NCBI RefSeq assembly: GCF_016863475.1
Contig: NZ_BOOY01000020.1
Span: forward strand, 1-64,000
Direction of reading: 5' to 3'
Origin: Spirilliplanes yamanashiensis
GTDB taxonomy: Bacteria; Actinomycetota; Actinomycetes; Mycobacteriales; Micromonosporaceae
DNA length: 64,000 nt
In this document: piece after piece, positions 13,715 through 22,206 of the stretch
Position numbering within the stretch: the first letter of the stretch is position 1
Layout: every line of letters begins with the position of its first letter
Position numbers and translations under genes: made by a program
Notes under the pieces: generated by a model
Databases searched by the model: none
Told to the model about the DNA's origin: nothing
Seen by the model: the letters and a program-made list of their open reading frames with translations, nothing else

Positions 13715-14020
13715 TCAGCTGAACGCTGCGATCAGGCGGGCCAACACGAAGTTCATCAGCACGAACAGGATAACCAGCAGGACGAGGGAGGCCAGGTCCA
13801 AGCTCACGGTACCAATTCGAAGCGGCGGGATCACACGCCTCAACGCCTTGAGCGGTGGATCAGTGACGCTCCACACCGATTCCAGTGCCGCCGAGGCCCC
13901 GCGGCCCGGCTGCCAACGTCGCCCGTACTGCAGCACCGCCCCCAGGATGAAACGCGCCAGAAGGGTCAGAAAGAAGACGTAGACCACCAGGTAGAGCACT
14001 TGGAACAGGATGGACAACAC
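13715..14020 (-). CDS. YggT family membrane protein
   Basis: A 101-residue YggT-family (YlmG) protein with two hydrophobic segments (about residues 3-30 and 72-95). The family loop between them includes [16 protein letters not shown]. YggT/YlmG proteins are conserved beside sepF and divIVA and have been linked to division-site or osmotic functions. No biochemical activity is established. GTG 14020 follows GGGGAGA by about 10 nt. The position between sepF and divIVA is the standard one. Confidence 0.93.
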   Translation of the reverse strand: MLSILFQVLYLVVYVFFLTLLARFILGAVLQYGRRWQPGRGASAALESVWSVTDPPLKALRRVIPPLRIGTVSLDLASLVLLVILFVLMNFVLARLIAAFS

Positions 14021-14057
14021 GGTCGGTGGATCTCCCCTATCGGGCCGGCTGCGCGCG

Positions 14058-14762
14058 TCAGCCCTGGTTGAAGAAGCCGCCCTCGGCGATCTTGGCCTTG
14101 TCCTCGGCGGTGACCTGGACGTTGGCCGGCGAGAGCAGGAAAACCCGGTTGGTCACGCGCTCGATCGTACCGCGAAGGCCGAAGGCGAGTCCGGCGGCGA
14201 AGTCGACCAGCCGCCGGGCGTCACCCTCGTCCATCTCGGTGAGGTTGATTATCACGGGCGTCCCGTCGCGGAAGTGCTCGCCGATCGTGCGCGCCTCCCG
14301 GTACGTGGTCGGGTGCAGCGTCGTGATCGAGTAGCGCTGGTCCTCCTGCGGCTCCGGGCGCTCGCGCACCTGGACCTGCGGGCTCAGCGCCAGGTTGTCC
14401 CGGGTCGGGTAGCTCAGCCCGGACGACTCGGGCGCCGGCGACCGGGTGATCGAGCGCACGCTGGCGCGCTCCGGGCGCTCGGCGCGCTCGGCGGCCCGCT
14501 CGGCGCGGTCGTCGTGGTCGCGCTCGGCCCGCGCGCCGGAGCGCTCGGACGGGCGCAACCGCTCGGAGGTGCGGGCGCGCGGCACGGGCGGCTCGTCCTC
14601 CTCCTCGTCCTCGTCGCCGAAGTCGTCGTAGCGGCTCTCCGCGCGGTAGGCGGACTCCCGCTCGCGGTAGCCGCCCTCGCGGTAGCGGTCGTCGTACCCG
14701 CGGTCGTCGTCCTCCTCCTCGACGAGGCCCAGCCACACCCCCGCCTTACGCAGAGCGCTCAT
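14058..14762 (-). CDS. sepF: Cell division protein SepF
   Basis: SepF tethers FtsZ filaments to the membrane and is essential for the Z-ring in actinobacteria. The N-terminal amphipathic anchor is [16 protein letters not shown] long acidic/arginine-rich linker follows (about residues 17-135), longer than in Bacillus SepF. The C-terminal SepF domain (about 142-225) contains [34 protein letters not shown] and [15 protein letters not shown]. The ATG overlaps the stop of an upstream 19-codon ORF (ATGA), so its translation may be coupled to that ORF. Confidence 0.95.
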   Translation of the reverse strand: MSALRKAGVWLGLVEEEDDDRGYDDRYREGGYRERESAYRAESRYDDFGDEDEEEDEPPVPRARTSERLRPSERSGARAERDHDDRAERAAERAERPERASVRSITRSPAPESSGLSYPTRDNLALSPQVQVRERPEPQEDQRYSITTLHPTTYREARTIGEHFRDGTPVIINLTEMDEGDARRLVDFAAGLAFGLRGTIERVTNRVFLLSPANVQVTAEDKAKIAEGGFFNQG

Positions 14763-14818
14763 GCGGTCACCTCGTCCCGGTCCGCGGCCTGACGACCACC
14801 CAGCAGCCTGTCGCTCAT
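14759..14818 (-). CDS. Possible 19-residue leader peptide upstream of sepF
   Basis: An ATG at 14818 with a strong GGAGG site about 6 nt upstream opens a 19-codon frame encoding [19 protein letters not shown]. Its TGA stop overlaps the sepF ATG as ATGA. This is the layout of a short ORF that brings ribosomes to the next gene. It could equally be a remnant of a longer gene, or sepF could be read independently from its own GAGGTG. No homologue is recognised. Confidence 0.4.
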   Translation of the reverse strand: MSDRLLGGRQAADRDEVTA

Positions 14819-15029
14819 GCCCCCACCTCCGTCCGTTGCGGCGCGCGCCCCCTCGGCCCGCCGCTCTCCCCCTGGTGCCGGGCGCCTTCGCGAGGCCCGG
14901 CGGACACGACGGTCGAGCGTGGCGGCGCGCCGGCCACCGGAGGGGTGTCCCTCCCGAGGTCCCCCCGGCCCGCGCCGTCTTCCGTCGCGGTGAAACAACA
15001 CGTATGTAATTCGGTACCCAGCCGTCAGG

Positions 15030-15773
15030 CTACCGCAGCCCAGGGCGCTTCCCGAGCAAAGCGCTGCCGATCCGTACGTGTGTCGCCCCGTACCGGACGG
15101 CGGCCTCGAGATCGGCGCTCATGCCCGCGGACACCGCGGTGGCCGCCGGGTACGCCGCCCGCAGACCCGCCGCGACCTCGGCGAGCCGCTCGAACGCGGC
15201 CTCCGGCTGCCAGCCGACCGGGGCGACCGCCATCACCCCGCCGAGCCGCAGCGCCGGCGCCTCGGCCACGGCGGCGGCGATCCGGTCCAGCGCCACCTCC
15301 GGGTCGGCGCCCGGGCCCGTCAGCGCGCCGCCGCGGGCCGGGTCGCCGTCGATGCTGACCTGGACGAGCACGTCGAGCGGCCGCTCGCGCAGGCGCCCGG
15401 CCGCGTCGGCCAGCGCGCGGGCCAGCCGCACCGAGTCGACGGACTGCACGACGTCGGCGTACCGGACGACGCTCTTGACCTTGTTCCTCTGCAGCTGCCC
15501 GACGAAGTGCCAGCGCAGGTCCGCACCGGCGGCGCGGACCTCGGCCGCCTTGGGCGCGGCGTCCTGGTCGCGGTTCTCCCCCACGTCGGTGACGCCGAGC
15601 GCGGCCAGGTGCAGCACGTCGGCCGCGGGATAGGTCTTCGTCACGGCCACCAGCCGGACGTCCGCCGCCGGCCGGCCCGCCGCGGCGCAGGCCGCCTCGA
15701 TGCGCGCGGTCACCCGCGCGTGGGAGCCGGCCAGCTCGGCCCGGCGGTCGCCGCGATCGTCGTCCATGCCCAT
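15030..15773 (-). CDS. yggS: YggS/PLPBP family pyridoxal phosphate homeostasis protein
   Basis: A 247-residue alanine-racemase-like TIM-barrel protein of the PLP-binding YggS/YlmE family. The PLP lysine is in RLVAVTKTYPAAD. Other family motifs are HFVGQLQRNKVKSVV, QVSIDGDPARGG, and SAGMSADLEAAVRYGATHVRIGS, whose tail binds the phosphate. These proteins manage PLP and amino-acid pools and have no clear enzyme activity. It lies directly after ftsZ (37 bp). The usual actinobacterial pgeF/ylmD gene between ftsZ and yggS is not present. ATG 15773 is used; ATG 15767 is an alternative. Confidence 0.93.
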   Translation of the reverse strand: MGMDDDRGDRRAELAGSHARVTARIEAACAAAGRPAADVRLVAVTKTYPAADVLHLAALGVTDVGENRDQDAAPKAAEVRAAGADLRWHFVGQLQRNKVKSVVRYADVVQSVDSVRLARALADAAGRLRERPLDVLVQVSIDGDPARGGALTGPGADPEVALDRIAAAVAEAPALRLGGVMAVAPVGWQPEAAFERLAEVAAGLRAAYPAATAVSAGMSADLEAAVRYGATHVRIGSALLGKRPGLR

Positions 15774-15810
15774 AGCAATATCGGACGACCGCCGCGCCGC
15801 CGGCGCCGGG

Positions 15811-16953
15811 TCAGGACCCGTTCTTGAGGAAGTCCGGCACGTCCACGTCGTCGAACAGCACGCGGCGCGGCGGCGGCGTGGTGGTCGCCGCGGCGGCCGG
15901 GGCCGGCACGGTGGCGGGCGGCGCCGCCGGCGACGTCGGCACCACCGGCTGCGGCGGGGCCTGGTGCACGACCTTGCGCTGCGACTCCGCCGGCTTGTAG
16001 GCGGGGGTGCCCCCGTCGAACCCGGCGGCGATGACGGTGACGCGGACCTCGTCGCCGAGGGCGTCGTCTATCACCGCGCCGAAGATGATGTTCGCGTCGG
16101 GGTGCGCCGCGTCCGTGACCAGCTGGGCCGCGTCGTTGATCTCGAACAGGCCCAGGTCGGACCCGCCGGCGATCGACAGCAGCACGCCGCGGGCGCCGTC
16201 CATGCTCTGCTCGAGCAGCGGGCTGGAGATCGCGGCCTCCGCGGCCTGCACCGCGCGGTCGTCGCCGCGGGCGCTGCCGATGCCCATGAGGGCGCTGCCC
16301 GCGCCGCTCATGACGCTCTTGACGTCGGCAAAGTCGAGGTTGATCAGACCCGGGGTGGTGATCAGGTCGGTGATGCCCTGCACACCGGAGAGCAGGACCT
16401 GGTCGGCCTGGCGGAACGCGTCCATCATGCTGATGCCGCGGTCGCCCAGGGCGAGCAGCCGGTCGTTCGGGATGACGATGAGCGTGTCGCACTGGTTGCG
16501 CAGCTCGTCGATGCCGGTCTCGGCCTGCACCTGGCGGCGCTTGCCCTCGAACGAGAACGGCCGGGTGACGACGCCGATGGTCAGCGCGCCGAGCTTGCGG
16601 GCGATGTTCGCCACGACGGGCGCGCCGCCGGTGCCGGTGCCGCCGCCCTCGCCGCAGGTCACGAAGACCATGTCGGCCCCCTTGAGGACCTCCTCGATCT
16701 CGTCGCGGTGGTCCTCGGCGGCGTTCTTGCCGACCTCGGGCTGCGCGCCGGCGCCGAGGCCCCGGGTCAGCTCCCGGCCGACGTCGAGCTTCACGTCGGC
16801 GTCGCTCATCAGCAACGCCTGCGCGTCGGTGTTGATCGCGATGAACTCGACGCCCTTGAGCCCAACCTCGATCATGCGGTTGACAGCGTTCACGCCGCCG
16901 CCACCGATCCCGACGACCTTGATGACCGCCAGGTAGTTGTGCGGAGGTGTCAT
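15811..16953 (-). CDS. ftsZ: Cell division GTPase FtsZ
   Basis: FtsZ is the tubulin-like GTPase that forms the division ring. The 380-residue length is normal. The signature [15 protein letters not shown] (about residues 101-115) binds GTP phosphates. Other core motifs are [15 protein letters not shown] and [11 protein letters not shown] (the T7 loop that completes the neighbouring active site). A Pro/Ala linker (about 318-360) leads to the conserved C-terminal peptide [13 protein letters not shown], which binds partners such as SepF. ATG 16953 has GGAAGGGAAGG about 10 nt upstream. A separate promoter lies at 17066-17094. Confidence 0.98.
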   Translation of the reverse strand: MTPPHNYLAVIKVVGIGGGGVNAVNRMIEVGLKGVEFIAINTDAQALLMSDADVKLDVGRELTRGLGAGAQPEVGKNAAEDHRDEIEEVLKGADMVFVTCGEGGGTGTGGAPVVANIARKLGALTIGVVTRPFSFEGKRRQVQAETGIDELRNQCDTLIVIPNDRLLALGDRGISMMDAFRQADQVLLSGVQGITDLITTPGLINLDFADVKSVMSGAGSALMGIGSARGDDRAVQAAEAAISSPLLEQSMDGARGVLLSIAGGSDLGLFEINDAAQLVTDAAHPDANIIFGAVIDDALGDEVRVTVIAAGFDGGTPAYKPAESQRKVVHQAPPQPVVPTSPAAPPATVPAPAAAATTTPPPRRVLFDDVDVPDFLKNGS

Positions 16954-17065
16954 GCGGGCTCAGCCTTCCCTTCCAAGGGTTGGCGGACGTCGACGGCCCC
17001 TGCGGCCTGGCCAGAACCGCCCTCGACATCCGCTCCGTACAAGGGAGGGAGAGGTGAACCCTCAC

Positions 17066-17094
17066 CCTCTACTAGAGGCTTAGAGCTATGTCAA
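17066..17094 (-). promoter_or_regulatory. Predicted ftsZ promoter
   Basis: In the 273-bp gap between ftsQ and ftsZ the minus strand has a perfect TTGACA (17089-17094) and TAGAGG (17066-17071), separated by 17 bp. Transcription would start near 17060, giving a leader of about 107 nt. A small inverted repeat, CCCTT-GG-AAGGG (about 16969-16980), overlaps the purine-rich ribosome site of ftsZ. Confidence 0.55.
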
Positions 17095-17226
17095 CTACTG
17101 AGCCTCTGTGGGAAACGTATGCAAACGCCTCGCGTGATCCAAGGACCGACACGGCGTGTCGGCCGTCCACGACGTGCCGCATTTGCGACTCGGCCGTAAC
17201 CAACGGCCGCGCCACCCGTTCGATCC

Positions 17227-18030
17227 TTATCGGATCGTGACCACGTCCGGGGCGCTGACGTCGATCGTGTCACCCTTCCGGGCCAGCAGGGAGGTGGCAA
17301 CGCGAGCCTTGGTCGCGTTCTCCGTGTCGTCGCCCCAGATGATGGTCCGTCCCTTGGCGAGCGTCAGCTTGATGCGCGCCGGGGCCTCCACCGAGATCTC
17401 CGTCAGCTGCGCGCGCAGGTCGTCGGTCAGGGCGGCCAGCACCGTCAGCGCGGCCCTGGTGTTCACGTCGGACGGTCCGGGCGCCGCCAGCCGGGCGATG
17501 GGCAGCCCGGCGGGCGCCTCGGCCAGCTGCCGGTACGCGACGCCCTCGTCGTCGATGAGCTGCACGGTCTGCCCGGCCGGCACCGCCGCCACCGGGGTGC
17601 GCTCGACGACCTGGATCAGGATCCCGTGTGGCCAGTCGCGGGAGACGACGGCCTGGTCGACCGGGGCGATCGCCTCCACCCGCTCGCGCACCTCGTCGGT
17701 GTCCACCAGCGCCAGCGGCCGGCGGGCGGGGATGCCCGCCGCCGCGCGCACCTCCAGCGGCCCGGCGATCTCGGCGCCGTCGACCCGGACCTCGCGCACC
17801 CCGAACACCGCGGTGCCGTAGACGATCCACACCAGCAGGCCGGCCAGCGCCAGCACCCCGCCGCCGACCGCCCAGGGCGCCGCCGCGCGCAGCCGGCGCT
17901 GCCGGGCCCGGGCCATGAACCGGCGCACCGACGGCGGGACGGCGTCCGGGTCCGCCCGCACCAGCCGCCAGCGGCGGCCCGTGGCCACCCGCTCGGTGGT
18001 GCGGGTCCGGCCGCCGCCCGGGCCGGTCAT
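17227..18030 (-). CDS. ftsQ: Cell division protein FtsQ
   Basis: FtsQ is a bitopic divisome protein linking FtsL/FtsB to later proteins. The cytoplasmic N-terminus is Arg-rich (about residues 1-48). A single membrane helix follows (about 52-72, VGGGVLALAGLLVWIVYG), then a POTRA domain starting VREVRVDGAEIAGPLEVRAA, and the FtsQ beta domain ending near TIDVSAPDVVTIR. The 267-residue length fits actinobacterial FtsQ. Its ATG overlaps the murC stop (ATGA), so it is coupled to murC and lies directly before the ftsZ promoter region. Confidence 0.95.
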   Translation of the reverse strand: MTGPGGGRTRTTERVATGRRWRLVRADPDAVPPSVRRFMARARQRRLRAAAPWAVGGGVLALAGLLVWIVYGTAVFGVREVRVDGAEIAGPLEVRAAAGIPARRPLALVDTDEVRERVEAIAPVDQAVVSRDWPHGILIQVVERTPVAAVPAGQTVQLIDDEGVAYRQLAEAPAGLPIARLAAPGPSDVNTRAALTVLAALTDDLRAQLTEISVEAPARIKLTLAKGRTIIWGDDTENATKARVATSLLARKGDTIDVSAPDVVTIR

Positions 18031-19472
18031 CCGCGCCCGGCCGGAGCGTCGTCCCCGCTCTCCCCGAGCGCGGACAGCAGTTCGTCACCCATCAGCGAGA
18101 TCGGCGGGGCACCCATGGTCACCACGACATCACCCGGGCGCGCCCGGCGGGCCACCTCGCCCGGCACGTCCTCCCACGAGGGGACGAACACCTTGCGGTC
18201 GGCGGGCAGGTCGATCGCCGCGTGCAGGGCGACGCCGCCCTCCCCCGGCCCGCGCACCTCGCCCGGCCCGAACACCTCCATGACCACGGCCTCGTCGGCC
18301 AGCGCCAGGGCCTCGGCGATGGCCGCCTGGTGGTCGCGGGTCCGGTACACCCGGTACGGCTGGAACACCACCAGCAGGCGGCCGTCGCCGGCCACCTCGC
18401 GCAGCGTGCTGATGGCGGCCTTCATCGACACCGGGTGGTACGCGTACTCGTCGTAGACCAGCACGCCGCGGGCGAGGCCCTTGCGCTCGAAGCGGCGGCG
18501 CACCCCCGGGAACGACGCCAGCGCCTCGACCACCGGCTCCAGGCCGATGCCGAGCTTCAGCGCGGTCAGCACGGCGGCGGCGCTGTTCAGGCCCATGTGC
18601 CGGCCCGGCACCGGCAGGTGCAGCTCGCCCAGCTCGACGCCGTCGAGGTTGGCCCGGTAGCGCACGCCCGACGCCGACGACGACACGCTCGTCAGGCGCA
18701 GGTTCGCGTCCTCGGCCTCGCCGTAGGTGAACACGGGCCGCCCGGCGAGGCGGACCAGCCCGGCGAGCCGCCGCCCGCCCGGGTCGTCGGCGCAGGTCAC
18801 GACGAAGCCGTCCGCCGACGTCAGCCCGGCGAACTCGGCGAACGCGGCCTCCAGCGTCGCCATGTCGCCGTAGGTGTTCAGGTGGTCCTCGTCGACGTTC
18901 GTGACGATCGAGACGTGCGGCCGGTAGAGCAGGAACGACCGGTCGCTCTCGTCGGCCTCCGCCACGAAGTGCGGGCCGGTGCCGTGGTGGCCGTTCGAGC
19001 CCGCCTCGGAGATCTCGCCGCCGATGACGAACGACGGGTCCTGCCCGGCGTGCTGCAGGATCACCGTCATGATCGACGTGGTGGTGGTCTTGCCGTGGGT
19101 GCCGGCCACCGCGATCGTCTGCCGGCCGGTCATCGCCGCCGCCAGGCACTCGGAGCGGTGCAGCACCCGCAGGCCCCGGCGGCGCGCCTCGGCCAGCTCG
19201 ACGTGGTCCTGCGGGATGGCGGTCGAGTAGACGACCGTGTCGACGCCGTCCAGGTTCGACGCCTCGTGCGCCATGTGGATCGTGCCGCCGAGCGCCCGCA
19301 GCGCCGCCAGGTGCGGCCACGCCTTCAGCTCGCTGCCCGACACGGGGACGCCCCGGGTCAGCAGCAGCCGGGCGAGCCCGCTCATGCCCACGCCGCCGAC
19401 GCCGATCAGGTGGACCCGGCCCAGGTCCTCGGCGGTCAGCGTGCCGGCCGGGGTCAGCTCCGCGGTGTTCAC
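18027..19472 (-). CDS. murC: UDP-N-acetylmuramate--L-alanine (or glycine) ligase
   Basis: MurC adds the first amino acid to UDP-MurNAc in the cytoplasm. The Rossmann start VHLIGVGGVGMSGLARLL, the ATP-binding IAVAGTHGKTTTTSIM and the catalytic/Mg region AEADESDRSFLLYRP are intact. The C-terminal domain has VYDEYAYHPVSMKA. In Micromonosporaceae the first residue is often glycine, so the true substrate may be Gly; this is family knowledge and cannot be read from the sequence. GTG 19472 is chosen because GGAG lies 8 nt upstream; GTG 19481 is possible. It lies 28 bp after murG and is coupled to ftsQ. Confidence 0.96.
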   Translation of the reverse strand: MNTAELTPAGTLTAEDLGRVHLIGVGGVGMSGLARLLLTRGVPVSGSELKAWPHLAALRALGGTIHMAHEASNLDGVDTVVYSTAIPQDHVELAEARRRGLRVLHRSECLAAAMTGRQTIAVAGTHGKTTTTSIMTVILQHAGQDPSFVIGGEISEAGSNGHHGTGPHFVAEADESDRSFLLYRPHVSIVTNVDEDHLNTYGDMATLEAAFAEFAGLTSADGFVVTCADDPGGRRLAGLVRLAGRPVFTYGEAEDANLRLTSVSSSASGVRYRANLDGVELGELHLPVPGRHMGLNSAAAVLTALKLGIGLEPVVEALASFPGVRRRFERKGLARGVLVYDEYAYHPVSMKAAISTLREVAGDGRLLVVFQPYRVYRTRDHQAAIAEALALADEAVVMEVFGPGEVRGPGEGGVALHAAIDLPADRKVFVPSWEDVPGEVARRARPGDVVVTMGAPPISLMGDELLSALGESGDDAPAGRG

Positions 19473-19500
19473 GCGCCACACTCCAGGGTTGCCGGGGCGG

Positions 19501-20607
19501 TCACCGGGCGACCGCCTCGTAGACGAAGTTCATGAGGGCGACGTCGCCGTCGCGCCGGCCGTACGTCGCGGCCGCCTGGCCCATCTGCGCGAGCCGGTGG
19601 GGGTCGCGCGCCAGCGGGATCACCGTACGCTCCACCCAGTCCGGGGTGACGTCCGCGTTGTCGACCAGCACGCCGCCGCCCGTCTCCACCACCGGCAGGG
19701 CGTTGCGCTTCTGCTCCTGGTTGCTGTGCGGGTACGGCACGTAGATCGCGGGCACCCCGAGCGCGGTGGTCTCGGCGACCGTGATCGCGCCGCCGCGGCA
19801 CAGCATCAGGTCGGCCACCGCGTAGCCGAGCTGCATGTCCGACAGGTACGGCACCACCACGTACGGCACCGGCAGGTCGGAGGGCACGTCGAACGGCTCG
19901 TTGCGCCCGCCCTGCACGTGCAGCACCTGCACCCCGGCGTGGGCCAGCTTCTTCGCCGCCCCGGCGACCGCCACGTTGATCGTGCGCGCGCCGGAGGAGC
20001 CGCCCGAGACGAACAGCACCGGCAGGTCGGGGCGCAGCCCGAAGTGGGCCAGCGCCTGCGGCCGCAGCGCCGCCCGGTCGAGCTGGGTGATGCCGGTGCG
20101 CAGCGGCACCCCGACGACGCGGGCGTCGCGCAGCGACTCGGCCTGCTGCACCTGGTGGCCGAAGCCGACCGCCACGTTCTTCGTGAACTTCATGCCCATC
20201 CGGTTCGCCACGCCCGGCGGCACGTTGACCTCGTGGATGACGATGGGCAGCTCGCGCCGCCACGCCGCCAGGTACGCCGGCACCGACACGTACCCGCCGA
20301 AGCCGACGACCGCGTCGGCCTGCACCTCGTCGATCACTTTGCCGGCCGCGTGCGCCGCCTTCCACATCCGGTCCGGGGTGCGGATCAGGTTGAGGTTGAC
20401 CGAGCGGGGCAGCTGGTACGCCGGGATGACCCGCAGGTCGTAGCCGGCCGGCGGGATGAGGTCGTTCTCCATGCCGCTGGGGCTGCCCAGGGTGGTGATG
20501 CGCACCCGCGGGTCGTGCCGGCGCAGGCAGTCCGCGAAGGCGAGCAGCGGGTAGATGTGCCCCCCGGTGCCACCTCCGGCGAGCACGACCGACCGCAGCT
20601 GACCCAT
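19501..20607 (-). CDS. murG: UDP-GlcNAc:lipid I GlcNAc transferase MurG
   Basis: MurG converts lipid I to lipid II at the inner face of the membrane. The 368-residue protein is a GT-B glycosyltransferase. The N-terminal glycine loop is LAGGGTGGHIYPLLAFAD. The lipid-side motifs include HEVNVPPGVANRM and GFGGYVSVPAYLAAW. In the C-terminal nucleotide domain, GGSSGARTIN, CRGGAITVAE and PYPHSNQEQKRNA contact UDP-GlcNAc. The start ATG shares one base with the ftsW stop (TGATG), and a GAGGAGA-like site precedes it. It forms a coupled ftsW-murG-murC-ftsQ string. Confidence 0.97.
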   Translation of the reverse strand: MGQLRSVVLAGGGTGGHIYPLLAFADCLRRHDPRVRITTLGSPSGMENDLIPPAGYDLRVIPAYQLPRSVNLNLIRTPDRMWKAAHAAGKVIDEVQADAVVGFGGYVSVPAYLAAWRRELPIVIHEVNVPPGVANRMGMKFTKNVAVGFGHQVQQAESLRDARVVGVPLRTGITQLDRAALRPQALAHFGLRPDLPVLFVSGGSSGARTINVAVAGAAKKLAHAGVQVLHVQGGRNEPFDVPSDLPVPYVVVPYLSDMQLGYAVADLMLCRGGAITVAETTALGVPAIYVPYPHSNQEQKRNALPVVETGGGVLVDNADVTPDWVERTVIPLARDPHRLAQMGQAAATYGRRDGDVALMNFVYEAVAR

Positions 20608-22037
20608 CACCGTCTCCTCTCGGCCCCCGCTCCGGCTCCGGTTCCGGCCGAGGGCCGCGGCACCGCGCCGACGCCAGGGCGCGGCGGGGCCGGCCGCCGC
20701 GGCGGGGGTAGCGGCGGCAGCGGGGCCCAGACTAGCCGCACCCATCTGGCGGGCGGACGGGCGTGCAGGGCCCGGGCCGCGTCCGGCTCGGCGCGGGCGA
20801 ACGACGCCAGCATGCCGATCGCCGCCAGGGTCACGACCAGGGCGGATCCGCCGTCGGAGATGAACGGCAGGGGCAGCCCGGTGATGGGCAGCAGGCCGAC
20901 GACGCCGCCGATGTTGATGACGGCCTGGGCGACCAGCCAGGTGGTGATGGCCACGGCGGCGAGCCGGCGGAACGGGTCGCCGACGCGCCGGGCGATCCGG
21001 AAGCCGGTGTAGGCGAGCACCGCGAACAGGGCGAGCACCACCACGCAGCCGACGACGCCCAGCTCCTCGGCGATCACCGCGTAGATGAAGTCGGTGCCGG
21101 CGGCGGGCAGCCAGTCCCACTTGAGCGTGCTCTTGCCGAGCCCCACCCCGAACCAGCCGCCCTCGCTGATCGCGGAGCGGGCCTGCAGGATCTGGTAGCA
21201 GGCGTCGGCGTCGCACTTCTCCAGCGGCTGCAGGAACGTGGTGAGCCGGGCGAGGCGGTAGTTCTCCTCGCCGGCCCGGCCGGACCCGGCGCCGCGCGAC
21301 GCCGCCGCGATGAGCAGCGCGATGCCGGCCAGGCCGAGCACGCCCAGCCCGGCGAAGATGCGCAGCCGCACCCCGGCCGCCCAGAGCAGGCCGATGACGA
21401 TGGCCAGCATGACCAGCATCGTGCCGAGGTCGTTGTAGCCGACGATGACGAACAGCAGGCCGACCACCGGGAACAGCGGGTTCGCCAGCTCCCGCCAGTA
21501 GCCCAGGGCGGCGCCCTTGCGGGCGATCAGGTTCGCGCCCCACAGCACCAGGCCCAGCTTCGCCAGCTCCGACGGCTGCACCTGGATCGGGCCCAGGTAC
21601 AGCCACAGCAGGTTCGCCTTGAGCGGGCCCAGCTCCGGCTCGGCCAGCACCTTCGCCCCGTGCAGCGCGACCAGCACGTCGAGGATGACCAGCAGCACCA
21701 CGGACACGCCCAGCACGGCGATGCCCAGCGTGGCCAGGGTGCCGGCGGGCAGCCGCTGGCACACCCAGAAGCCGACCAGCCCGATGATCGCGAACAGCAC
21801 CTGGTTGAGCATCATGCTGAACGCGCTGCCGTGCTCCGCGTACGCCTTCACGCTGGTGGCGGAGAAGACCATCGTCAGGCCGATGACCAGCAGCAGCCCG
21901 GAGCTGGCGATCAGCAGGTAGTAGGACGCCAGCGGGCGGGCCAGCACGCCGCGGATCATCGCGAAGCCGCCGATGAAGCCGAAGACCTGGTCGTTGTCGG
22001 TGCGCCGCTCCGTCTCCGTCCCCATGTGGACCATCAT
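20607..22037 (-). CDS. ftsW: SEDS-family lipid II polymerase FtsW
   Basis: FtsW polymerises lipid II at the septum together with FtsI. The 476-residue protein has about ten membrane helices. Family segments include SGLLLVIGLTMVFSATSVK, the helix with QVQPSELAKLGLVLW, GYNDLGTMLVM, and the C-terminal TGLPLPFISDGGSALV. A Pro-rich cytoplasmic tail follows (about 435-476). Starts at 22037, 22034 and 22025 are possible; none has a good ribosome site, and a strong hairpin lies 6 bp upstream. In related clusters murD precedes ftsW. Here a divergent three-gene cassette does, so ftsW needs its own promoter. Confidence 0.95.
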   Translation of the reverse strand: MMVHMGTETERRTDNDQVFGFIGGFAMIRGVLARPLASYYLLIASSGLLLVIGLTMVFSATSVKAYAEHGSAFSMMLNQVLFAIIGLVGFWVCQRLPAGTLATLGIAVLGVSVVLLVILDVLVALHGAKVLAEPELGPLKANLLWLYLGPIQVQPSELAKLGLVLWGANLIARKGAALGYWRELANPLFPVVGLLFVIVGYNDLGTMLVMLAIVIGLLWAAGVRLRIFAGLGVLGLAGIALLIAAASRGAGSGRAGEENYRLARLTTFLQPLEKCDADACYQILQARSAISEGGWFGVGLGKSTLKWDWLPAAGTDFIYAVIAEELGVVGCVVVLALFAVLAYTGFRIARRVGDPFRRLAAVAITTWLVAQAVINIGGVVGLLPITGLPLPFISDGGSALVVTLAAIGMLASFARAEPDAARALHARPPARWVRLVWAPLPPLPPPRRPAPPRPGVGAVPRPSAGTGAGAGAERRR

Positions 22038-22043
22038 CGACGC

Positions 22044-22070
22044 CCGGCGTGCCGTGCGGCGGCACGCCGG
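22044..22070. repeat. Perfect 11-bp inverted repeat before ftsW
   Basis: CCGGCGTGCCG (22044-22054) and CGGCACGCCGG (22060-22070) are perfect complements with a 5-nt loop. In the ftsW mRNA this would form a very stable hairpin ending 6 nt before ATG 22037, where a ribosome site would normally sit. It could control translation, or serve as a DNA operator. Confidence 0.7.
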
Positions 22071-22094
22071 AGCGCGTGTCGCGCCGCGGTTTCG

Positions 22095-22138
22095 CCGGGA
22101 CACATGTCCCGGGCGCAGTGCCCGGGACGCCGGGACAC
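22095..22138. promoter_or_regulatory. Cluster of CCGGGAC palindromes between ftsW and the cassette
   Basis: Two overlapping perfect palindromes are visible: CCGGGACA-CA-TGTCCCGG (22095-22112) and GTCCCGGGC-GCAGT-GCCCGGGAC (22106-22128). A further CCGGGACA copy lies at 22130-22137. This gives four copies of one half-site in 43 bp, within the divergent promoter region. A regulator binding site is the simplest reading; the regulator is unknown. Confidence 0.5.
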
Positions 22139-22206
22139 CGGCCTCAGGCGGGCGGGGCGGCGGGCGGGCGACCGTGGTGGCACACCCGATCCAGGAGGTC
22201 AGAAAC

